From Callaeas wilsoni (taxonomy: Eukaryota; Chordata; Aves; Passeriformes; Callaeidae): a stretch of DNA of 64,000 nt. Below the pieces are notes generated by a model. It worked only from the letters and a program-made list of their open reading frames with translations, had not been told where the DNA came from and did not search any database. Within the stretch, counting starts at the first letter, position 1. Each line of letters starts with the position of its first letter. This document shows positions 60,641 through 64,000 of this stretch, piece by piece. The DNA lies in contig VWPU01003226.1 in NCBI GenBank assembly GCA_013398955.1, positions 46,010 through 110,009 on the forward strand, in the 5' to 3' direction. A program made the position numbers and the translations under genes.

Positions 60641-61211
60641 CTTTCTACTACTTTCATAGCTGTGGTGGAGTCCAGGGGCACTTGTTATTTATATTCGTTG
60701 GAAGGGATTTTTTTTTTATGCTGGAAAAAAATACTATACTTGGAGATTTTAAAATGCCAAGAAGGAAGCAAACTGAGCAACTAGGAGAGCAGAATTAGTG
60801 TCTGGGCACTACTATTTCATCCTCTAAAAGATGTATGCTTGGCTGACATCTACAGGATTTAAACAGTGCAGATTTCAGTCTTGGGTAAAAAGTTAAAATG
60901 GATGGATTTGTGCCCTGGCCCAAGCACATATGTTCTCCCTTTGATCTGTTGTCCTCCACCAAGAGCATGATGGACACGAATCCTAATGACACAGAAGAAA
61001 TAATATTAATGCTTCTAAGTGACTGCAAGTTGGTTTTGGGGAGAATGTGTTGTTTGCACTTCTAGGTGACAACAGCCTTGATACTAAAGCTAAGTTAGCA
61101 AAAACTGTGAAAGGTGCTTGAGCCTTGTAGCCATGAGGACCCAATTTTCTTGTTATTTGCAAAATAATGACTAACTTTTGGCTCTCAAAGCATATGTGTG
61201 TCGCAAATAGA
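60641..61211. other. AT-rich unique noncoding sequence
   Basis: A T run lies at 60709-60718. No gene is recognised. Confidence 0.5.
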
Positions 61212-61263
61212 TGAACTGAGGTCCCCTTCCAGCCTCATAGTCTATAAGTCTATGAATTGTGGC
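61212..61263 (+). mobile_element. CR1 LINE 3' tail remnant
   Basis: GAACTGAGGTCCCCTTCCAG, then CCTCATAGTCTATAAGTC, then TATGAATTGTG follow the last bases of CR1 ('gaggtcccttccagcctcaaatcatcctatgattctatgattctgtg'). Only about 50 bp are readable. The orientation is plus. Confidence 0.6.
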
Positions 61264-64000
61264 TCTCAAGCTTTGCCTATGAATTTTACAGTTTGTTCAT
61301 CCTGCTGGTGTGTGATGTATACACAGTGGGGTTTAGCTATACCAAGTGTGCAGTCTGCAGGATCAAGGTTATTTGACATCTTTGCATTTACTAGCTACTT
61401 TGATCCTGTAATATTTTCTTTTGTGATACAGTCTCCCATGTAGTAGCCATGTAGCCTGAGTCCAAAGAAATTCTAAAATATGTCATCCTCCCTAAGGATT
61501 ATATTCAATGCACAACTCTCTGGCTGATAACAGGTTTTACATCTGTTTGTGATGGTTTCCAGTGGTCTGGAATTTCTAGGTGATAGGGCCAGTTTACACA
61601 TAGATTCCACTTGAATACACTTGAAATTAGAGAAGAGCTTTTTTAGTCATGCTGAAGCTTTCAGACCAAAATCTCAAGCTACTCGTAAATGATTTATCCA
61701 ATGAAAATGTAATTTACCTTTGATTGCTGATCTCCCTGTAGGAAATAGAGGCTAATCTCTGGAATCAGAGCAGTAAACAGAGGTGAGCTGAACCTTGAAG
61801 CTGATTGTTATGTTTCTTGCTTTTAATAACTTTTGTTTTCCAGTAAAAGAGATTTGATAGAAAAGGATTGGACAGGCTCCCCACTGGTTGCCTAGAGTGG
61901 CTTATAGTAATACAAGGTTTTGCATGAAAATGCTCTTTTCTTCAAGAGCCAGTCTGCCAGTGAGTCTCAGTGTGAGAGATGATGTGTGCACGGGCAAGAA
62001 TGGTTCAGCACCGAGCTTTTGACTGTATTACCATGTTTAGTTCACAGGATGAATAAATTTTTATTAGGAACAGGGGCTGTGGATTATGCCTAGTGCTAGT
62101 GTTCATCATGGAGATGTGTCTTGTCCTGCATTCCAATGCGGGCATAGATAAGTTCCCTCATGATTTCAGAGACTCTGAAAACCACTCCTTATGTTTATCA
62201 AATATAACCTGGTAGGGGTTTTTTTCTTGCTATTTTTTTACTGAAAACACTGAGCTGAAAAATCTGAATTCTTCAGTAATGTAAAAATATTTGCATTTTA
62301 CATATAGATACTTTTACTAGCTTCTGCTCTAACTTTCTTGTTAAAAGACGATTTTTTAAAAAAACTGATTTGGAGATTTAGGAAGCAGGGAATAAACTTT
62401 TGCTTCAATTTATGGTTGCCTGCTCCCTGATTACCCCAAGGAATAACCTTGTGAAAGAGCTTTGGTTTTGCATCTGATCCAGTTGCCTTTGTGCAACTGC
62501 CAGTTTAATGATGAGAATAACATTTTACTTATTTGGACAAAATATTAAAACCTTGTTATGGGTGTAACAGAATTTCAGACAGAAAAAGAGGAAGGCCTCT
62601 GTTTATATTTCTACCCTTTACCATGATCTCAGTTGAAGAAAGCACCTCTACAAGACAGGGTATAAGGGCATGCTCAACATTAACCTTGTTCTTGAAGTCA
62701 TACTAACACCAAAGCCTTCCAAGAGACGAGGATAATTGTTTCATTTGTAGAAGTTACGGAGAGTGGAAGTGTCTTCACTTCCATCTATTTTTTAATTTTT
62801 TTTTTAGTCAAACAAATGTTAGCCCTATGAGTTCAAATATTTGGCTTTCAACCTTTAACCAAAAAATGCCTATTATGCCTAAAAAACCCTGAAAAGGCTC
62901 TACAGCATCTGTGCACCCCAATATGATGTCAGGCATTTTATATTGCCTATTGTACCAGAGTAAGTAATCTCATAATTGATCCAGGACAATTATATTTTCT
63001 TTAATTTACAAAAAAAAAAGAAGTAGAAAGTAGAATTATGGTTGAAAATGACTACACCTGGAAGGTCTTGTAGAAGGTGTTTAAATTCTATCTATCATTG
63101 CAGCAGCTAAGCTATAATGAAACGTTGCGGAAATTGAATTTGCCAATTTTAGTTACGTGCAACTTAATTATAATTGATTTAGTGCTAATGCTGTATATCT
63201 CATGCAGAAGGCTGACTGGGTAAAGAATTTCTTATAATTCACCAAAGCTCTTTTTCTCCTCCAGTTTTATTTTGCATATAGTATCTTTTTAAACACAGAT
63301 ACTCTGGTTATTATAGCTGTACCATGAGTATTGTCCAAGTACCACGTGAAATGTTGTCTTATGCCTACAGGTCTCTCCTCTTCATTAGATCTGGCTGTCA
63401 AAACTGGCCGAGTAATTGGGACAATTAAGGTGCCCCTGAGATATAATTATCCTTTATAATTTCTCTATATGTTTAAGAAAAATGATGATTGGCTCACAAA
63501 AACAGGTTCCCCACGGTACAATGAGAAAGAGGATACTGGAAAAGAACACATCAGCTTTAATCTCCTACACTTAAATAGTCCCTAAAATAATTTTAGCCCA
63601 AACTCTTCCTTCTGTGCCAGTAACTTACACCACAAAGCAACATTTTAAGTATGTGTAGACAAATAAATGAGGATGATCTCTGTTCAAAGCATCCTTTGGT
63701 GTATTAGATCTTGGTAATGACTCTCAGTTGCTAGTGTGAGGAAGATAAATGTGACAGCTGTTTTCCCATGCCCCACTGACTCACTATTCATCTAGTTAAG
63801 TACATAGACAGTCCTCTGAGATCCTCTCCTGCCTCACAGCTCCTCTGTGCCTGAGCAGCCTTATTCCCACTGCCACAGAATGAGAACTGATTTAGACAAA
63901 TAGAACATTTTACCCTCATTTTCTGGGCAGTTAATGGGGGAGAGGCTGGATGCTTCCCCCACTGCCTGAGTGCTAGATCAGGACCACTCACGAGGCCACG
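61264..64000. other. AT-rich unique noncoding sequence to the window end
   Basis: A-rich and T-rich runs occur near 62795-62806 and 63008-63019. The plus frame 61198-61443 begins in the CR1 tail and has no motif. The last 200 bp become GC-richer without a recognisable feature. Confidence 0.55.

Overview
This window looks like avian nuclear DNA, probably from a neoavian or songbird-like genome. The clearest evidence is at least eight pieces of the chicken-repeat-1 (CR1) LINE family, including 3' ends with the typical tail (TTCTATGA-like). There is also the 3' part of an LTR of a type common in bird ERVs, ending at 55380. The background is AT-rich, with scattered GC-rich patches of 150-500 bp. 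I found no gene with a recognisable product on either strand. I found no tRNA, rRNA or CRISPR array and no bacterial-type operon. The window is best read as intergenic sequence or one very large intron.

Layout. 1-13.1 kb: AT-rich unique sequence with an old CR1 tail (4.5 kb) and a GC-rich internal CR1 reverse-transcriptase fragment (9.5-10.0 kb). 13.1-14.2 kb: a 247-bp exact duplication split by one N, running straight into a minus-strand CR1. 15-23 kb: a possible exon, a MIR-like remnant, two hairpins, and a second single-N join with repeated flanks (22.6 kb). 23-27.3 kb: a purine-rich GC patch and a CpG-rich islet. 29.5-30.9 kb: a tandem-repeat cluster, made of six copies of a 66-bp minisatellite followed by an 11-bp polypyrimidine array containing a 413-N gap. 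33-42.7 kb: a second possible exon, CR1 pieces, a short CpG-dense islet with an E-box/GATA composite, and a MIR-like remnant. 48 kb: a 17-base G run. 55-58.4 kb: the LTR fragment and two more CR1 pieces. 58.8 kb: a third possible exon. 60.4 kb: a GC-rich patch with two CACGTG boxes. 61.2 kb: a CR1 tail.

There is no set of genes acting together to describe. The main points of interest are structural. Three assembly joins all fall at repeats. The two neighbouring tandem arrays may be unstable or form unusual DNA structure. A small CpG islet has a promoter-like or enhancer-like arrangement. Three possible exons are reported as weak hypotheses only. I saw no convincing new biological system. All repeat assignments come from recognising family sequence by eye, not from a database search.
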